A DNA stretch of 64,000 bases from positions 189,645-253,644 of the forward strand of contig NZ_GG670120.1 of NCBI RefSeq assembly GCF_000159355.1, in the 5' to 3' direction. Below are positions 20,666 through 31,227 of this stretch, piece after piece. Source of the stretch: Lactobacillus johnsonii ATCC 33200. GTDB lineage: Bacteria > Bacillota > Bacilli > Lactobacillales > Lactobacillaceae. How positions within the stretch are numbered: position 1 is the stretch's first letter; the number at the start of each line of letters is the position of its first letter. A program made the translations under genes and the position numbers. The notes beneath the pieces were generated by a model. It was not told the origin of the DNA. It worked only from the letters and a program-made list of their open reading frames with translations, and did no database searches.

Positions 20666-21835
20666 ATGAATAAAGATGAATTACTTAAAGATTATCAAGA
20701 AGTATTTAGTGAAAGTGGAAAAGATGTTTTCTTCTCACCTGGTCGAATTAATGTGATTGGAGAGCATACTGACTATAATGGAGGACATGTTTTTCCAGCA
20801 GCAATTAGTTTAGGTGTTTACGGCGTTTATGGACCAAGAGATGACAAAAAGGTTTGTCTTTATTCAGGTAATGTAGATGGTGAAATTGTCGAATTTGATT
20901 TAGATAATGATTCAGTAGAAAAAGATAAACGCTTTTGGACTAATTACTTTAAAGGAATGATTACTTATTTACGTCAAAGAGAAGACGGCGAAAAAATTAA
21001 CCATGGTTTTAATCTTTATATTAAGGCTGACTTACCATCAGGATCTGGTCTATCTTCAAGTGCAGCAATTGAAATGCTAATGGGAATGATTTTAAAAGAT
21101 GAATTTGATTTAGATGTTGATCGTCCAACTTTGGCAAGACTAGGACAAAAAACTGAAAATGATTTCGTTGGCCTAAATTCAGGAATCATGGATCAATTTG
21201 CTTGCATCATGGGTAAAAAAGATAGTGCTATTTTCCTTGATTGTAACACGATGGAATATGAATATAAGCCACTTAAACTGGGCGATTATGAAATTATTAT
21301 TATGTCTACTAATAAAGAGCATACTTTAGCAGATTCTGCTTATAACGATCGTGTTAGTGAATGTCACAAGGCCTTAGAAAAACTACAAACTAAGCTTGAT
21401 ATTAAAGCACTAGGTGAATTAGACGATAATACTTTTGATGAATATTCATACCTAATTAACGATGAAACGGAATTAAAACGTGCTCGTCATGCAGTTAGTG
21501 AAAACGGAAGAACAATCAGAGCAACTAAGGCCATGGAAGATAACGATCTTGAAAAATTGGGTCGATTGATTGATGCATCTCATATTTCCCTTCATTATGA
21601 CTATGAAGTAACGGGTAAGGAACTTGATACTTTAGCAGAAGCAGCTTGGAAACAAGACGGAGTTTTAGGGGCCAGAATGATTGGTGGCGGTTTTGGCGGT
21701 AGCGCAATTGCAATTGTGAAGAAGAACGAAGCTGAAAACTTTAAGAAAAATGTTGGCAAGATTTATCGAGATGCAATTGGTTATGACGCAAGTTTCTACG
21801 ATACAGAAATTGTAGATGGAACTAAGAGAATTTAA
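20666..21835 (+). CDS. galK: galactokinase
   Basis: Phosphorylates alpha-D-galactose to galactose-1-phosphate with ATP. GHMP-kinase fold: galactokinase signature GRINVIGEHTDYNGG near residues 25-39, the ATP loop PSGSGLSSSAA near 129-139, and the C-terminal GGGFGGSAIA motif. 389 residues, standard. GAGG ribosome site before ATG 20666. First gene of galK-galT-galM, under the cre and LacR-type sites just upstream. Confidence 0.97.
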   Translation: MNKDELLKDYQEVFSESGKDVFFSPGRINVIGEHTDYNGGHVFPAAISLGVYGVYGPRDDKKVCLYSGNVDGEIVEFDLDNDSVEKDKRFWTNYFKGMITYLRQREDGEKINHGFNLYIKADLPSGSGLSSSAAIEMLMGMILKDEFDLDVDRPTLARLGQKTENDFVGLNSGIMDQFACIMGKKDSAIFLDCNTMEYEYKPLKLGDYEIIIMSTNKEHTLADSAYNDRVSECHKALEKLQTKLDIKALGELDDNTFDEYSYLINDETELKRARHAVSENGRTIRATKAMEDNDLEKLGRLIDASHISLHYDYEVTGKELDTLAEAAWKQDGVLGARMIGGGFGGSAIAIVKKNEAENFKKNVGKIYRDAIGYDASFYDTEIVDGTKRI

Positions 21836-21853
21836 TATTAAGAGGCTACAGAA

Positions 21854-23323
21854 ATGAAAATTATTGAGAAATTTGCAGATGAAGTTATTGAAAGTGGAGC
21901 CTATCAAGAATTAGATCGTGTATACATAATTAACAAGATCAAAGCCTTAGTTGGTGATGAAGACCAAGAATGTGATGAAAAACAAACATCAGTACACCAA
22001 CTTGTGCAAATGGCTGTCGATCGTAAAATTATTCCAGATGACAATACTTCACGCGAAGTCTTGAATGATGAGTTATATGATTTGAAGACTCCAACACCTT
22101 CAAAAGTAAATGAAATTTTCTGGCAAAAGATGCAAAAGTCAGCTAATAGAGCAACTGATTGGTTTTATAAGCTTTGTGTTGATAATAATTATGTCAAAAA
22201 AGAAGCAATTGCTAAAAATATTGTTTTTTCAGGCAGGAGTTCTAAGAATCATGAATTAGAAATTACTATTAATCTTTCAAAGCCTGAAAAAGATCCTAAA
22301 GCCATTGCTGCCGCAGCTCACAATACTGGTAATAAATATCCTCAATGTGCTCTATGCTTAGAAAATGAAGGTTATGTTGGCGGATATGGAAAAAATGCCA
22401 GAAGTAATTTACGTGTAATTCGAATGACTATCGGTGGTCGTCCATGGGGCTTTCAATATTCACCATATGCTTACTTTAATGAGCATTGTATTTTCTTAGA
22501 TCAAAAGCATATTCCAATGATTATTAATCAACAAACCTTAATTAATTTGATTGATATTGAAAAACAACTCCCAGAATATTTTGTTGGTTCAAATGCAGAT
22601 TTGCCAATTGTCGGCGGTTCAATGCTGGCTCATGAACACTATCAAGGCGGACGTCACGTCTTTCCAATGATGAAGGCAAAGATTAAGAAAGAAGTTATTT
22701 TTGATAAATATCCGGATGTTAAGGTAGGAATAGTTGATTGGCCAATGAGTGATTTGCGGCTAATTAGTAAAAATTCACTAACTTTAATTAGTCTAGGTAG
22801 TAAGATTATTGATTTTTGGGATCGTTATAATGATCAAGATCGTCAAATTACGGCTTTTGATGGTAAGACTAGACGTCATACGGTTACTCCAATTATGCAT
22901 CGTGATGAAGAAAAATTTGTTCTAGATTTAGTTCTTCGCGATAACAATACTAGCGATAAGTATCCATTAGGAATTTTTCATCCACATTCTGAGCTTTGGC
23001 ATATTAAGAAAGAAAACATCGGTTTAATCGAAGTTATGGGGAGAGCAATTTTGCCTGGAAGACTTAAGAAAGAACTAGAAGAAGTAAAGAAATATTTACT
23101 CGATGAAAATAATGAGATAGCTGAAAGCCATCTTGCTTGGGCTCAAGAAATTAAAGCTAACCATCAAATTACTAGCGAAAATGTAGATAGCATCCTTCAA
23201 CAAGCTCTAGTTGAAGTGTTTGATCAAGTTCTTGAGTGTGCCGGGGTCTTCAAGAATAATGAAAATGGAGAAGCTGGCTGGCAAAAGTTTACCGAGGCTT
23301 TAGTTAGCGAGGTAGATAGATAA
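21854..23323 (+). CDS. galT: galactose-1-phosphate uridylyltransferase (class II)
   Basis: Exchanges UMP between UDP-glucose and galactose-1-phosphate. 489 residues, the long class II type typical of Firmicutes (the E. coli class I enzyme is about 350). The HEHYQGGRHVFPM segment near residues 260-272 carries conserved histidines; CALCLENEGYVGGYGKNARSN is the family N-terminal block. Eighteen bases after galK, with an AGAGG ribosome site; galM starts one base beyond its stop, so the three genes form one operon. Confidence 0.95.
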   Translation: MKIIEKFADEVIESGAYQELDRVYIINKIKALVGDEDQECDEKQTSVHQLVQMAVDRKIIPDDNTSREVLNDELYDLKTPTPSKVNEIFWQKMQKSANRATDWFYKLCVDNNYVKKEAIAKNIVFSGRSSKNHELEITINLSKPEKDPKAIAAAAHNTGNKYPQCALCLENEGYVGGYGKNARSNLRVIRMTIGGRPWGFQYSPYAYFNEHCIFLDQKHIPMIINQQTLINLIDIEKQLPEYFVGSNADLPIVGGSMLAHEHYQGGRHVFPMMKAKIKKEVIFDKYPDVKVGIVDWPMSDLRLISKNSLTLISLGSKIIDFWDRYNDQDRQITAFDGKTRRHTVTPIMHRDEEKFVLDLVLRDNNTSDKYPLGIFHPHSELWHIKKENIGLIEVMGRAILPGRLKKELEEVKKYLLDENNEIAESHLAWAQEIKANHQITSENVDSILQQALVEVFDQVLECAGVFKNNENGEAGWQKFTEALVSEVDR

Positions 23324-23324
23324 A

Positions 23325-24311
23325 ATGAAAACAAGTTTTAGAAAGTATAGTCGTAAAAATGGTCAGGACTTATGTGAAATTAGTCTTGAAAATAATCAAG
23401 GAATGAAGGTTAAGATTCTTAATTATGGAGCAACTTTAGAAAAAGTTCTACTTGATGGCGAAGATATGATTTTGTCATTAAATAGTCCAGAAGATTATTC
23501 AAAAGAAAGAAATTTTCTGGGTGGGACCGTTGGCAGAATTTGTGGACGCGTTCGGCTAGGTCAATGGAAACATGGCAACCAAATATATCAACTTCCTCAA
23601 AATGATGGAGAAAACCACATTCATGGTGGTATTGGAACTGATATGAAAATCTGGAACTTTAAATTAAAAAATTCAGAACAAGAGTCTCGAGTTGATCTCT
23701 TTCTTTTTGATCCAGATGGAGATAATGGCTATCCCGGCAACATGAAGTTATATGCCACTTATAAGCTTGATAATGAAAATAACTTGTCATACAAATTAGA
23801 AGCTGTTAGTGATCAGTTAACAATTTTTAATCCGGCTAATCATACATATTTCAACTTAGGTGAAAGAGCTACCGACTTAAAACTCCAACTTGCAGCGGAT
23901 TACTATTTGCCAGTAGGTACGGATGGATTGCCAAATCAAGGAATGAAAAATGTAGAGAATACAGTGTTTGATTTTAGACAAGGTAAGAAGATATCTGCTG
24001 CTTTAGATAGTGATGATAGTCAAATTAACTTGCGTAACGGTCTAGATCATCCTTTTATTTTGAATGGGATGCAGCCTGCAGCAGTGTTGTCATCTAATAA
24101 ATACAAAATGATTATGACCACTAATGCACCAGCAATTGTTACTTATACAGCTAACCATTTTAATCATACTGGTGTAGCAAACAATGTTGGACAATACGAT
24201 GGAATTACTTTAGAAGCACAATATCCACCAGCAGAAGGTATAGAATTAGGAGAAATTACTTTACTCCCTTTTGAAAAGTTTGAGCGTAAGATTAACTGGA
24301 ACTTTAGTTAA
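23325..24311 (+). CDS. galM: aldose 1-epimerase (galactose mutarotase)
   Basis: Interconverts beta- and alpha-galactose, supplying GalK with the alpha anomer after lactose hydrolysis. 328 residues with the galactose-mutarotase beta-sandwich; the catalytic histidine is in NHTYFNLG near residues 167-174 and the catalytic glutamate in GITLEAQYPP near 289. Last gene of the galKTM operon. No obvious terminator follows in the 146 bases before the phosphoglucomutase, so read-through into that gene is possible. Confidence 0.95.
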   Translation: MKTSFRKYSRKNGQDLCEISLENNQGMKVKILNYGATLEKVLLDGEDMILSLNSPEDYSKERNFLGGTVGRICGRVRLGQWKHGNQIYQLPQNDGENHIHGGIGTDMKIWNFKLKNSEQESRVDLFLFDPDGDNGYPGNMKLYATYKLDNENNLSYKLEAVSDQLTIFNPANHTYFNLGERATDLKLQLAADYYLPVGTDGLPNQGMKNVENTVFDFRQGKKISAALDSDDSQINLRNGLDHPFILNGMQPAAVLSSNKYKMIMTTNAPAIVTYTANHFNHTGVANNVGQYDGITLEAQYPPAEGIELGEITLLPFEKFERKINWNFS

Positions 24312-24457
24312 TTACATACAAACAGTAGTAAATTTTATAAAAGCGTTTAATATCTTTTGCAAACAGAATAATTTAATTGTTAATTATGATAGCAATTTCA
24401 CAATGAGTTGCGTTAAAATAGCAGATGAAACCATAAAATGTACGTAAAGAGGAAATT
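24312..24457 (+). other. galM-pgm intergenic stretch
   Basis: 146 bases with no hairpin. It holds one TAGTAAATTTTATAAA (24327-24342) that resembles a LacR half-site and AAAGCG after it, not enough for a cre call. GAGG stands before the next ATG. Confidence 0.3.
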
Positions 24458-26182
24458 ATGAACGCAAAAGAAATTTATAGTCAATGGACTAACGCAAATA
24501 ATTTGCCTGATTATTTAAAGGATCAATTAAGTGACCTAGGTAAAGATGAAAAGTGGATTGAAGATGCTTTCGGACAAGATATTAATTTTGGTACTGCCGG
24601 AATGAGAGGTAGACTTGAACCTGGTACAAACAGAATTAATTTGTTTACTGTGGGAAGAGTAACCGAAGGTCTTGCAAGACTAATTGACGAAAATGGTGAA
24701 GAGGCTAAGAAACGGGGCGTTGCAATTTCTTTTGATTCGCGTTATCACTCAAGAGAATTTGCCGAACATGCAGCTCGTATTTTAGGTGCACATGGAATTC
24801 ATGTATACCTATTTGATGATTTAAGACCAACTCCTGAATTATCATTTGCTGTTCGTCATTTAAATACCTTTGCCGGAATTAACATTACCGCATCACATAA
24901 TGCTAAACAATATAATGGTTATAAGGTTTATGGCGAAGACGGTGCTCAAATGGCGCCAGAAAATGCAGATCGTTTGTTTGCTTATGCTCAAAAAGTTGAT
25001 GACATTTTTAGCATTAAAGCTGCTCCTGTGGAAGAACTACGCGCTAATGGCACCCTACAATTAATTGGTGAAGATGTAGATAAAGCATACTTAGCTCATT
25101 TAAAGGATGTTACTGTTGATCCTGAAATGGTTAAGGCTAATGCTGATAAATTAAAAATTATCTACACTCCATTACATGGTACTGGAAAGATGCTATATGA
25201 TCGTGCCTTCAGACAAGGTGGCTTTGACAATGTGATTCCAGTTCCAAGTCAATCTATCATTGATCCAGAATTCCCTACAACTATCAAACCTAACCCAGAA
25301 TACCGTGATGTATTTGAACCAGGATTTAAGCTTGCTAATGAAGTAGATGCAAATGTTATTATCGCAACTGACCCAGATGCAGATAGAATGGGTGCAGCTG
25401 TTAGAAAATCAGATGGTGATTTCCAAGTTTTAACTGGTAATCAAATTGCTACATTAATGGCATACTACTTATTAGTTCATATGAAAGAAAATGGAACTCT
25501 TTCGTCAGATTATGAATTAGTAACTTCAGTAGTTTCAAGTGCACTTCCATTTAAGATTGCTGATGATTTTGGTATTAAAACTAAGCATGTGCTAACTGGA
25601 TTCAAGTACATTGGTGAAGAAGTTGACCGTATGAATAAAGAAAATGACGGTAAATTTTTGATGGGATTTGAAGAAAGTTACGGTTACTTATTTAAGCCAT
25701 TCGCTAGAGATAAGGATGCTATGCAAGGTGCATTAATGTTTGCAGAAGTAGCAAGTTACTATGCATCTAAGGGAATGACTGTTTTTGATGGATTACAAGA
25801 GATCTGGCAAAAATATGGTGTAGCTTACGAAATTACTAAGGCTATCGAAATGCCTGGTATTGGTGGTCAAAAGAAGATGGCTGAATTAATGAGTAAGTTG
25901 CGTAAAGAACATTTAACTGAAATTAATGGGGCAAAAGTTGTTAAGATTCAAGACTTCGAAACCCAAGAAACCATTGAAGATGGAAAGAAAACTCCATTAA
26001 CTGGTTTCCCTAAGTCTAACGTTTTGAAGTATTTCTTAGATGATGAAACTTGGGTTGCTCTTCGTCCGTCAGGAACTGAACCTGTAATTAAGGCTTATGT
26101 TGGAGTAAATAAGAAAGATATTGAAACTGCAGAAAAAGCTGCAGAAGAGTATCAAGATGCATTAGCTAATTTGTTAAAGTAA
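24458..26182 (+). CDS. pgm: phospho-sugar mutase, probable alpha-phosphoglucomutase
   Basis: Converts glucose-1-phosphate to glucose-6-phosphate, linking the Leloir pathway to glycolysis and supplying UDP-glucose synthesis. 574 residues in four alpha-D-phosphohexomutase domains. The phosphoserine loop is ITASHNAKQYNGYK near residues 143-156, metal site DPDADRMG near 306-313, and the sugar-phosphate loop RPSGTEPVIK near the C-terminus. It is the Firmicutes PgcA-type rather than the phosphomannomutase or GlmM type (GlmM is encoded separately at 58528). Position right after galKTM supports the glucose assignment. Confidence 0.92.
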   Translation: MNAKEIYSQWTNANNLPDYLKDQLSDLGKDEKWIEDAFGQDINFGTAGMRGRLEPGTNRINLFTVGRVTEGLARLIDENGEEAKKRGVAISFDSRYHSREFAEHAARILGAHGIHVYLFDDLRPTPELSFAVRHLNTFAGINITASHNAKQYNGYKVYGEDGAQMAPENADRLFAYAQKVDDIFSIKAAPVEELRANGTLQLIGEDVDKAYLAHLKDVTVDPEMVKANADKLKIIYTPLHGTGKMLYDRAFRQGGFDNVIPVPSQSIIDPEFPTTIKPNPEYRDVFEPGFKLANEVDANVIIATDPDADRMGAAVRKSDGDFQVLTGNQIATLMAYYLLVHMKENGTLSSDYELVTSVVSSALPFKIADDFGIKTKHVLTGFKYIGEEVDRMNKENDGKFLMGFEESYGYLFKPFARDKDAMQGALMFAEVASYYASKGMTVFDGLQEIWQKYGVAYEITKAIEMPGIGGQKKMAELMSKLRKEHLTEINGAKVVKIQDFETQETIEDGKKTPLTGFPKSNVLKYFLDDETWVALRPSGTEPVIKAYVGVNKKDIETAEKAAEEYQDALANLLK

Positions 26183-26195
26183 TGCAAAAATAGTG

Positions 26196-26220
26196 CGAAA
26201 ATACGTTCGCTGTAGTAAAA
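26196..26220 (+). promoter_or_regulatory. LexA (SOS) box and -10 upstream of uvrB
   Basis: CGAAAATACGTTCG (26196-26209) matches the Gram-positive LexA box core CGAACATATGTTCG at 12 of 14 positions and is nearly palindromic. TAAAAT (26215-26220) is a possible -10 directly after it. uvrB is a known SOS gene in Bacillus. Confidence 0.75.
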
Positions 26221-26236
26221 TGAATACGTTATATAG

Positions 26237-26267
26237 AAGTTGGGCTATTTTAGTCCAACTTTTTTTG
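26237..26267 (+). terminator. intrinsic-terminator hairpin between the SOS promoter and uvrB
   Basis: AAGTTGG (26237-26243) pairs with CCAACTT (26255-26261), extended inward by CTA/TAG, and is followed by seven T. It could end pgm transcripts, but it also lies downstream of the LexA box and predicted -10, so uvrB transcripts would cross it. Confidence 0.85.
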
Positions 26268-26280
26268 CGGAGGATGAAAA

Positions 26281-28296
26281 ATGATTAGACGACAAAAAAA
26301 TAAAAAATTTGAACTTGTCTCTAAATTTCAACCAGCAGGAGATCAAGAGCAAGCAATTAAAAAGTTGACTGATGGATTTGAGCAAGGAGAAAAAGCACAA
26401 ATCCTAGAAGGTGCTACTGGAACCGGTAAGACTTTTACTATGGCAAATGTAATAGCTAAGTTAAATAAGCCAACTTTAGTAATTTCTCATAATAAAACTT
26501 TGGTTGGCCAACTGTATGGTGAATTTAAAGAGTTTTTCCCTAAGAATGCCGTTGATTATTTTGTGTCTTATTATGATTACTATCAACCAGAAGCTTACGT
26601 ACCACAATCTGATACTTATATTGAGAAAGATTCATCAATTAATGATGAAATTGATCAATTACGGCATAAGACCACTAGTGATTTAATGTCGAGAAATGAT
26701 GTAATTGTTGTGGCGTCAGTATCATGTATTTATGGTTTAGGTGATCCAAGAGAGTATGCGGCTAGTGTAGTTTCTTTATCTGAAGGCCAAGAGTTTAGCC
26801 GGGATGTGTTATTACGAGATTTAGTAAATATTCAATATGATCGTAATGATATTGATTTTCAGCGTGGACGCTTTAGAGTACGCGGTGATGTAGTAGAAAT
26901 TTTTCCAGCAGGATATTCTGATCATGCATTTAGAGTTGAATTTTTTGGTGATGAGATTGACCGAATTGTTGAAGTGGATTCTTTGACCGGTGAAGTAATT
27001 GGAGAGCGAGAACAAGTTTCTATTTTCCCAGCAACTCACTTTGTTACTAATGAACAAATTATGGAAAGAGCTTTGGCCTCAATTAAAGATGAAATGAATA
27101 TTCAGGTGAAAAAGTTCGAAGGGGAAGGAAAACTTTTAGAAGCTCAACGAATTAAACAAAGAACCACGTATGATATGGAAATGATGAGTGAAGTTGGCTA
27201 CACTAATGGAATTGAAAACTACTCTAGACACATGGAAGGACGAAAAGCTGGACAGCCACCACATACCTTGTTAGATTTCTTTCCTGATGACTTCTTAATT
27301 TTAATTGATGAATCGCATGCCACAATGCCAGAACTAAAGGCAATGTACAATGGAGATAGGGCACGTAAGCAAACCTTAATTGATTATGGTTTTAGACTTC
27401 CATCTGCTTTAGATAACCGACCTTTAAAATTAGAAGAGTTTGAAAAACATGTAAATCAAATCATGTACGTATCAGCAACTCCAGGTGATTATGAGCTTAA
27501 TCAAACTGATCACAAGGTTGAGCAAATTATTCGTCCTACTGGATTACTTGATCCTGAAATTGAGGTTAGACCAATTAAGGGACAAATCGATGATTTAGTT
27601 GGTGAAGTTAATAAGCGTATTGAACGTAATGAGCGCGTTTTTGTTACAACTTTAACTAAAAAAATGGCTGAAGACTTAACCGACTATTTAAAGGATTTGG
27701 GGATAAAAGTACGATATCTACATTCTGATATCAAAACTTTAGAGCGTCTTGAAATTATTAGAGATTTAAGACTAGGAAAATTTGATGTACTAATAGGGAT
27801 TAATCTTTTAAGGGAAGGTATCGATGTTCCTGAAGTGTCTCTAGTTGCAATTCTAGATGCTGATAAAGAAGGTTTTCTTCGTTCTACCAGACCTTTGGTT
27901 CAAACAATTGGGCGTGCTGCTCGAAATTCAAATGGTAAGGTAATTATGTATGCTGATTCAATTACTGATTCGATGCGTGAAGCAATTGACGCTACGGAGA
28001 GAAGACGTAGTCTACAAATGAAATTCAACAAAGAACACGGCATTACTCCTAAAACTATCGTTAAGCCAATTAGAGATGTAATTTCTATCACTAAGGATAG
28101 TGATGATAAAGAGAATAAAGAAAGTTTTGCTGACCTAAACTTTGATGAATTGACTAAGAAGCAAAAACAAAATATGATTAAGACTTTAACTGCACAAATG
28201 CAGGAAGCTGCTAAAAAGTTGGACTTTGAAGAAGCAGCTAACTTGCGTGATGCAATTATGGACTTAAAAAAACAGGTGCATGAAAAGAAAAAGTAG
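26281..28296 (+). CDS. uvrB: excinuclease ABC subunit B
   Basis: Damage-verification helicase of nucleotide excision repair; receives DNA from UvrA and recruits UvrC. Walker A GATGTGKT at residues 44-51, the beta-hairpin region [24 protein letters not shown]-like DESH, helicase motif [11 protein letters not shown], and a C-terminal UVR domain (about 630-665) for UvrC contact. 671 residues, full length. GCGGAGGA ribosome site. uvrA follows 14 bases later; a LexA box lies upstream. Confidence 0.98.
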   Translation: MIRRQKNKKFELVSKFQPAGDQEQAIKKLTDGFEQGEKAQILEGATGTGKTFTMANVIAKLNKPTLVISHNKTLVGQLYGEFKEFFPKNAVDYFVSYYDYYQPEAYVPQSDTYIEKDSSINDEIDQLRHKTTSDLMSRNDVIVVASVSCIYGLGDPREYAASVVSLSEGQEFSRDVLLRDLVNIQYDRNDIDFQRGRFRVRGDVVEIFPAGYSDHAFRVEFFGDEIDRIVEVDSLTGEVIGEREQVSIFPATHFVTNEQIMERALASIKDEMNIQVKKFEGEGKLLEAQRIKQRTTYDMEMMSEVGYTNGIENYSRHMEGRKAGQPPHTLLDFFPDDFLILIDESHATMPELKAMYNGDRARKQTLIDYGFRLPSALDNRPLKLEEFEKHVNQIMYVSATPGDYELNQTDHKVEQIIRPTGLLDPEIEVRPIKGQIDDLVGEVNKRIERNERVFVTTLTKKMAEDLTDYLKDLGIKVRYLHSDIKTLERLEIIRDLRLGKFDVLIGINLLREGIDVPEVSLVAILDADKEGFLRSTRPLVQTIGRAARNSNGKVIMYADSITDSMREAIDATERRRSLQMKFNKEHGITPKTIVKPIRDVISITKDSDDKENKESFADLNFDELTKKQKQNMIKTLTAQMQEAAKKLDFEEAANLRDAIMDLKKQVHEKKK

Positions 28297-28310
28297 AGGA
28301 GGATAGTTAA

Positions 28311-31166
28311 ATGGTAAATGATAAAATTGTTATTCACGGAGCACGGGAACACAATTTAAAAGATATAAGTTTATCAATTCCAAAAGATAAATTAGTAGTT
28401 ATTACTGGTTTATCGGGCTCTGGAAAAAGTTCACTGGCATTTGATACCTTATATGCTGAAGGTAGAAGACGATATGTAGAATCGTTGTCAAGCTATGCTA
28501 GACAATTTTTAGGGCAAATGGATAAAGCTGATGTTGACTCAATTGATGGATTAAATCCCGCAATCTCAATTGATCAAAAGACGACATCACATAATCCACG
28601 CTCAACGGTCGGAACCGTAACAGAAATTAACGATTATTTACGTTTATTGTGGGCTCGTGTAGGTCATCCGATTTGTCCCAATGATGGAACTTTAATTGAA
28701 AGACAAAGCGTAGATCAAATGGTGGATCGAGTAATGGATTTGCCTGAAAGAAGTAGAATTCAAATTTTGGCTCCAGTTATCCGTTCTAAAAGAGGAGAAC
28801 ATAAAGAGGTATTTAAGCGAATTCAGCGTGCGGGGTATGTACGGGTAATTGTAGATGGCGAAATGCATGAAATTACTGATGAGTTTGAGCTAGATAAAAA
28901 CAAGAGACACAGTATTGATATTGTTGTGGATCGTTTAATTGTTAAAGAAAATATTCGTAGTCGGTTATTTGATTCAGTAGAAGCAGCTCTTCGTTTAGCA
29001 GATGGGTACATGGATGTTGATGTAATTAAGGGCGAACGCATCAATTTTTCGGAATACTATGCATGCCCTATTTGTGGTTTTACTGTTGGTGAAATGGAAC
29101 CACGGTTATTTTCATTTAATGCACCTTTTGGAGCTTGTCCTGATTGTGATGGACTAGGTATGAAGCTTTCAGTAGATGAAGATTTAGTAATTCCTGATAA
29201 GGATAAGTCATTAGGTGAAGGAGCCTTAGTTCCTTGGGCTAACTCTAAATACTATACAGCGATGTTAGAACAAGCATGTACAGCCATGAAAATACCCTTA
29301 GATAAACCATATAAAAAATTAACTAAAAGACAAAAGGATTTAATTTTAAATGGATCTAAGGGAAAGAAAATAAAATTCCATCTCGAAGGAGACTTTGGTG
29401 TAAACGATACAGTTCAAGAATTTGAAGGAATTTTAAATAATATCAATCGTCGATACCACCATCCAATGTCTAAATTCATGCGTGATGCAATGGGTAAGTA
29501 TATGACTGAACTGACTTGTTCAACTTGTCATGGTAAAAGATTGAATGAAAAGGCTTTAGCCGTGAAAGTAAATGGTAAAGATATTGCTGAAGCATCTGAT
29601 CTTTCGATTGCAAAAGCATTAGAATTTTTCAATTCAGTTAAATTAAGTGAACAAGAAGAAATGATTGCTAAGCCAATTTTGAAAGAAGTGCGGGATCGTT
29701 TGACATTTTTAATTAATGTTGGATTAGACTATCTTACTTTATCTCGTTCTGCTGGCACTCTATCTGGTGGAGAAGCGCAAAGAATTAGACTAGCAACTCA
29801 AATTGGTTCTAACTTGTCAGGCGTTATGTATATTCTAGATGAACCATCAATTGGTCTTCATCAGCGTGACAATGATCGTCTTATTTCTTCCCTTAAGAAA
29901 ATGAGAGATCTTGGAAATTCTCTAATTGTAGTAGAACATGATGATGAAACCATGAAGCAAGCCGATTACTTAGTTGATATGGGACCGGGAGCAGGAGTAT
30001 ACGGCGGAAAAGTGATGGCTGCAGGTACGCCTGAAGAAGTAATGAAGAATCCCCATTCTTTAACTGGGGAGTACTTGTCAGGTAAAAAGATTGTTCCAGT
30101 TCCATTAGAGCGAAGAAAAGGTAACGGTAAGAAAATAACTGTTACTGGTGCAAAAGAAAATAATTTAAAAGATGTTTCTGTTGATTTTCCTTTAGGTAAA
30201 TTAATTGTTGTAACCGGAGTATCAGGTTCCGGGAAATCAACATTAGTTAACTTGATTTTGAAACGTGCTCTGGCACAGAAGTTGAATAATAACTCTGCAA
30301 AGCCCGGTAAGTATGAATCAATTGAGGGATATAAAAATATCGAAAAAATTATAGATATTGATCAAAGTCCTATTGGACGAACTCCGCGTAGTAATCCAGC
30401 CACATATACTAGTGTATTTGATGATATTCGTACTTTATTTGCCCAGACTAATGAAGCAAAAATGCGTGGCTATACTAAGGCTAGGTTTTCTTTTAACGTT
30501 AAGGGAGGTCGTTGTGAAGCATGTCATGGAGATGGAATTATTAAGATAGAAATGAATTTCTTGCCTGATGTGTATGTCCCTTGCGAAGTTTGTCACGGAA
30601 CAAGATATAACTCAGAAACTTTGGAAGTAACCTACCGTGAAAAAAATATTTCTCAAATTTTAAACATGACAATTAACGAAGCATGCAAATTCTTTGAAAA
30701 TATTCCTAAAATTCATCGTAAATTACAAACAATTGTTGATGTAGGATTAGGATATGTAAAGTTAGGACAATCAGCAACTACTTTGTCTGGTGGAGAAGCA
30801 CAAAGAATGAAATTAGCTTCTGAATTACAAAAACTTTCTACTGGAAATAACTTCTATATCTTGGATGAACCTACAACTGGGTTGCACACTGATGACATTA
30901 AACGTCTGTTAGAGGTATTGCAGCGCTTAGTTGATGAAGGAAATACAGTTTTAATTATTGAACATAACTTAGACGTCATTAAAAATGCAGATTGGCTAAT
31001 TGATCTAGGCCCTGAAGGAGGAGATGGTGGTGGACAAATTGTGGCTACTGGTACTCCAGAAGAAGTTGCTCAAGTCAAAGAAAGCTATACTGGTCAATAT
31101 TTAAAACCTGTTCTTAAAAGAGATACTGAATTAACTAAGCAAATGATAAATAATAAAAAAGAGTAA
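28311..31166 (+). CDS. uvrA: excinuclease ABC subunit A
   Basis: DNA-damage sensor, dimeric ABC ATPase. Two ATP-binding modules: first Walker A GLSGSGKSS near residues 32-40, second GVSGSGKST near 639-647; two ABC signatures LSGGEAQRI and LSGGEAQRM; zinc modules CPICG/CPDC and CEACHGDG/CEVCHG. 951 residues, standard. Strong GGAGGA site. Cotranscribed with uvrB. No terminator is evident before the next gene, 61 bases downstream. Confidence 0.98.
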   Translation: MVNDKIVIHGAREHNLKDISLSIPKDKLVVITGLSGSGKSSLAFDTLYAEGRRRYVESLSSYARQFLGQMDKADVDSIDGLNPAISIDQKTTSHNPRSTVGTVTEINDYLRLLWARVGHPICPNDGTLIERQSVDQMVDRVMDLPERSRIQILAPVIRSKRGEHKEVFKRIQRAGYVRVIVDGEMHEITDEFELDKNKRHSIDIVVDRLIVKENIRSRLFDSVEAALRLADGYMDVDVIKGERINFSEYYACPICGFTVGEMEPRLFSFNAPFGACPDCDGLGMKLSVDEDLVIPDKDKSLGEGALVPWANSKYYTAMLEQACTAMKIPLDKPYKKLTKRQKDLILNGSKGKKIKFHLEGDFGVNDTVQEFEGILNNINRRYHHPMSKFMRDAMGKYMTELTCSTCHGKRLNEKALAVKVNGKDIAEASDLSIAKALEFFNSVKLSEQEEMIAKPILKEVRDRLTFLINVGLDYLTLSRSAGTLSGGEAQRIRLATQIGSNLSGVMYILDEPSIGLHQRDNDRLISSLKKMRDLGNSLIVVEHDDETMKQADYLVDMGPGAGVYGGKVMAAGTPEEVMKNPHSLTGEYLSGKKIVPVPLERRKGNGKKITVTGAKENNLKDVSVDFPLGKLIVVTGVSGSGKSTLVNLILKRALAQKLNNNSAKPGKYESIEGYKNIEKIIDIDQSPIGRTPRSNPATYTSVFDDIRTLFAQTNEAKMRGYTKARFSFNVKGGRCEACHGDGIIKIEMNFLPDVYVPCEVCHGTRYNSETLEVTYREKNISQILNMTINEACKFFENIPKIHRKLQTIVDVGLGYVKLGQSATTLSGGEAQRMKLASELQKLSTGNNFYILDEPTTGLHTDDIKRLLEVLQRLVDEGNTVLIIEHNLDVIKNADWLIDLGPEGGDGGGQIVATGTPEEVAQVKESYTGQYLKPVLKRDTELTKQMINNKKE

Positions 31167-31227
31167 GAAGAAAGTTAATGGTGTTTTAGGAAATTAAGTG
31201 TAGAATATTATCTGGGAGGATATAAAA

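Noticed and set aside
27900-28352. 150-residue open frame on the minus strand opposite the uvrB 3' end
   Set aside because: It mirrors codons of uvrB/uvrA, is low in complexity (Leu, Ser, Phe rich), has no ribosome site and no family resemblance.
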